Origin: CAZGKX01 sp964525945
GTDB lineage: Bacteria; Pseudomonadota; Gammaproteobacteria; Legionellales; Legionellaceae
DNA: 6,307 nucleotides
Direction: 5' to 3'
Assembly (NCBI GenBank): GCA_964525945.1
Contig: CAZGKX010000088.1
Location: 1 to 6,307, forward strand
The position numbers and the translations under genes are program-made. Positions 5,802-6,307 of the stretch are shown piece after piece (the first letter of the stretch is position 1; each line of letters begins with the position of its first letter). Under the pieces are notes generated by a model, which did no database searches, had not been told where the DNA came from, and saw only the letters and a program-made list of their open reading frames with translations.

Positions 5802-6176
5802 TTATTTTGGCACCTGTCGGGGTTTTCCATCATCATCAATGGCCACAAAAATAAAAGTGCCTTCGGTCACTTTATGTTTTTCTCCAATGGCCAATGCCTC
5901 TATCCAGACTTCCACAGCAATGGTCATCGACGTGTTACCGATGCCCATCAATTCAACATGACAACTGACTAAATCCCCTACCCGTACGGGTCGTAGAAAG
6001 GTCATGGAATGGATTGCAACCGTTGCCGCCCTGCCCTTCGATATTTTTTTTGCCAAAATGCCCGCTGCTAAATCCATTTGCGACACCAACCAACCTCCAA
6101 AAATATCGCCGTTGGGATTGGTCGACGTTGGCATCGCCAATGTCTGAATAGTCAGCTCACCTTGGGGTGTTGTCAT
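5802..6176 (-). CDS. yciA: acyl-CoA thioesterase YciA (hotdog fold)
   Basis: YciA hydrolyses acyl-CoA thioesters to free acid and CoA in the cytoplasm and has broad chain-length range. The 124-residue length and motifs fit the family: TLAMP near residue 12, NGDIFGGWL at 22-30 on the hotdog helix, the catalytic aspartate D35 in SQMD (equivalent to D44 of the Haemophilus influenzae enzyme HI0827), FLRPVRVGD at 60-68, VEVWIEA at 88-94, and the closing DGKPRQVP. Compared with E. coli YciA it has a shorter N-terminus and ends at the conserved core. The ATG overlaps the stop of the upstream gene (ATGA), so it is translated by coupling from that gene; no strong ribosome binding site is seen. The next gene starts 2 bases after its stop. 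Confidence 0.95.
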   Translation of the reverse strand: MTTPQGELTIQTLAMPTSTNPNGDIFGGWLVSQMDLAAGILAKKISKGRAATVAIHSMTFLRPVRVGDLVSCHVELMGIGNTSMTIAVEVWIEALAIGEKHKVTEGTFIFVAIDDDGKPRQVPK

Positions 6177-6307
6177 TGTTCCGACCCGCGCTTTAATTTC
6201 GCCAACGCGTCTGCCATTGATGTATTAAACAATGTTTTTTTACGCACCACCGGCTCTTTACGTTGTTGCTCATCTCTTTTCGCAACAATTGGTTTTTTAG
6301 CCGGTAT
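6173..6307 (-). CDS. C-terminal 44 residues of a basic protein, rest outside window
   Basis: The frame is open to the right edge and ends in TGA at 6175-6173, overlapping the yciA ATG by four bases. It is too short for a normal ORF call, but the overlap and frame support it. The segment is Lys/Arg-rich and probably disordered up to about residue 24, then has a short amphipathic end (TLFNTSMADALAKLKRG). Lysine-rich tails of this kind occur in RNA-binding proteins such as ProQ/FinO-domain proteins, but nothing here is diagnostic. It is the first visible gene of the yciA operon. Confidence 0.7.
   Translation of the reverse strand: MPAKKPIVAKRDEQQRKEPVVRKKTLFNTSMADALAKLKRGSEQ

Overview
The window looks like chromosome from an intracellular-type gammaproteobacterium, most likely in or near Legionella. 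That placement is an inference. It rests on three things: a eukaryotic-like protein kinase of the kind Legionellales use as secreted effectors, small secreted Gly/His/Trp-rich proteins, and moderate-to-low GC with an RecN and a YciA of gammaproteobacterial type. No ribosomal RNA or other species-level marker is present.

Layout from left to right. Bases 2-1165 (+) carry the C-terminal two thirds of the DNA repair ATPase RecN, cut by the window edge. It converges, with only 8 bases between stops, on a small secreted Gly/Tyr-rich protein with a four-cysteine tail (1174-1503, -). After a 136-base gap comes an AT-rich gene for a 427-residue kinase-fold protein (1640-2923, -). The kinase is followed by a gene-poor stretch (2924-3327). 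This holds the 33-codon C-terminal scrap of a serine recombinase (3029-3130, -), an unexplained promoter-like dyad (3235-3268, +) and a strong rho-independent terminator reading leftward (3278-3304). That terminator closes a two-gene minus-strand unit: an unrecognised 113-residue protein (3709-4050) followed by a second secreted Gly/His/Trp-rich protein (3328-3681). The right third is a tightly packed minus-strand operon: the tail of an unrecognised basic protein (6173-6307), the acyl-CoA thioesterase yciA (5802-6176, overlapping by ATGA), and a 544-residue protein of unknown function whose ATG lies 2 bases after the yciA stop (4165-5799).

Reading: the two ends are housekeeping or conserved genes. 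The middle (about 1590-3300) looks like accessory DNA: an AT-rich effector-like kinase next to a degraded recombinase, set between two secreted proteins that share the same mature N-terminus (WHGGG). The most interesting items are the kinase with its HGD-type catalytic loop, the recombinase scar beside it, and the uncharacterised 544-residue partner of yciA. I do not see a CRISPR array, tRNA, rRNA or intact insertion sequence. I found no clear evidence of a new multi-gene system.
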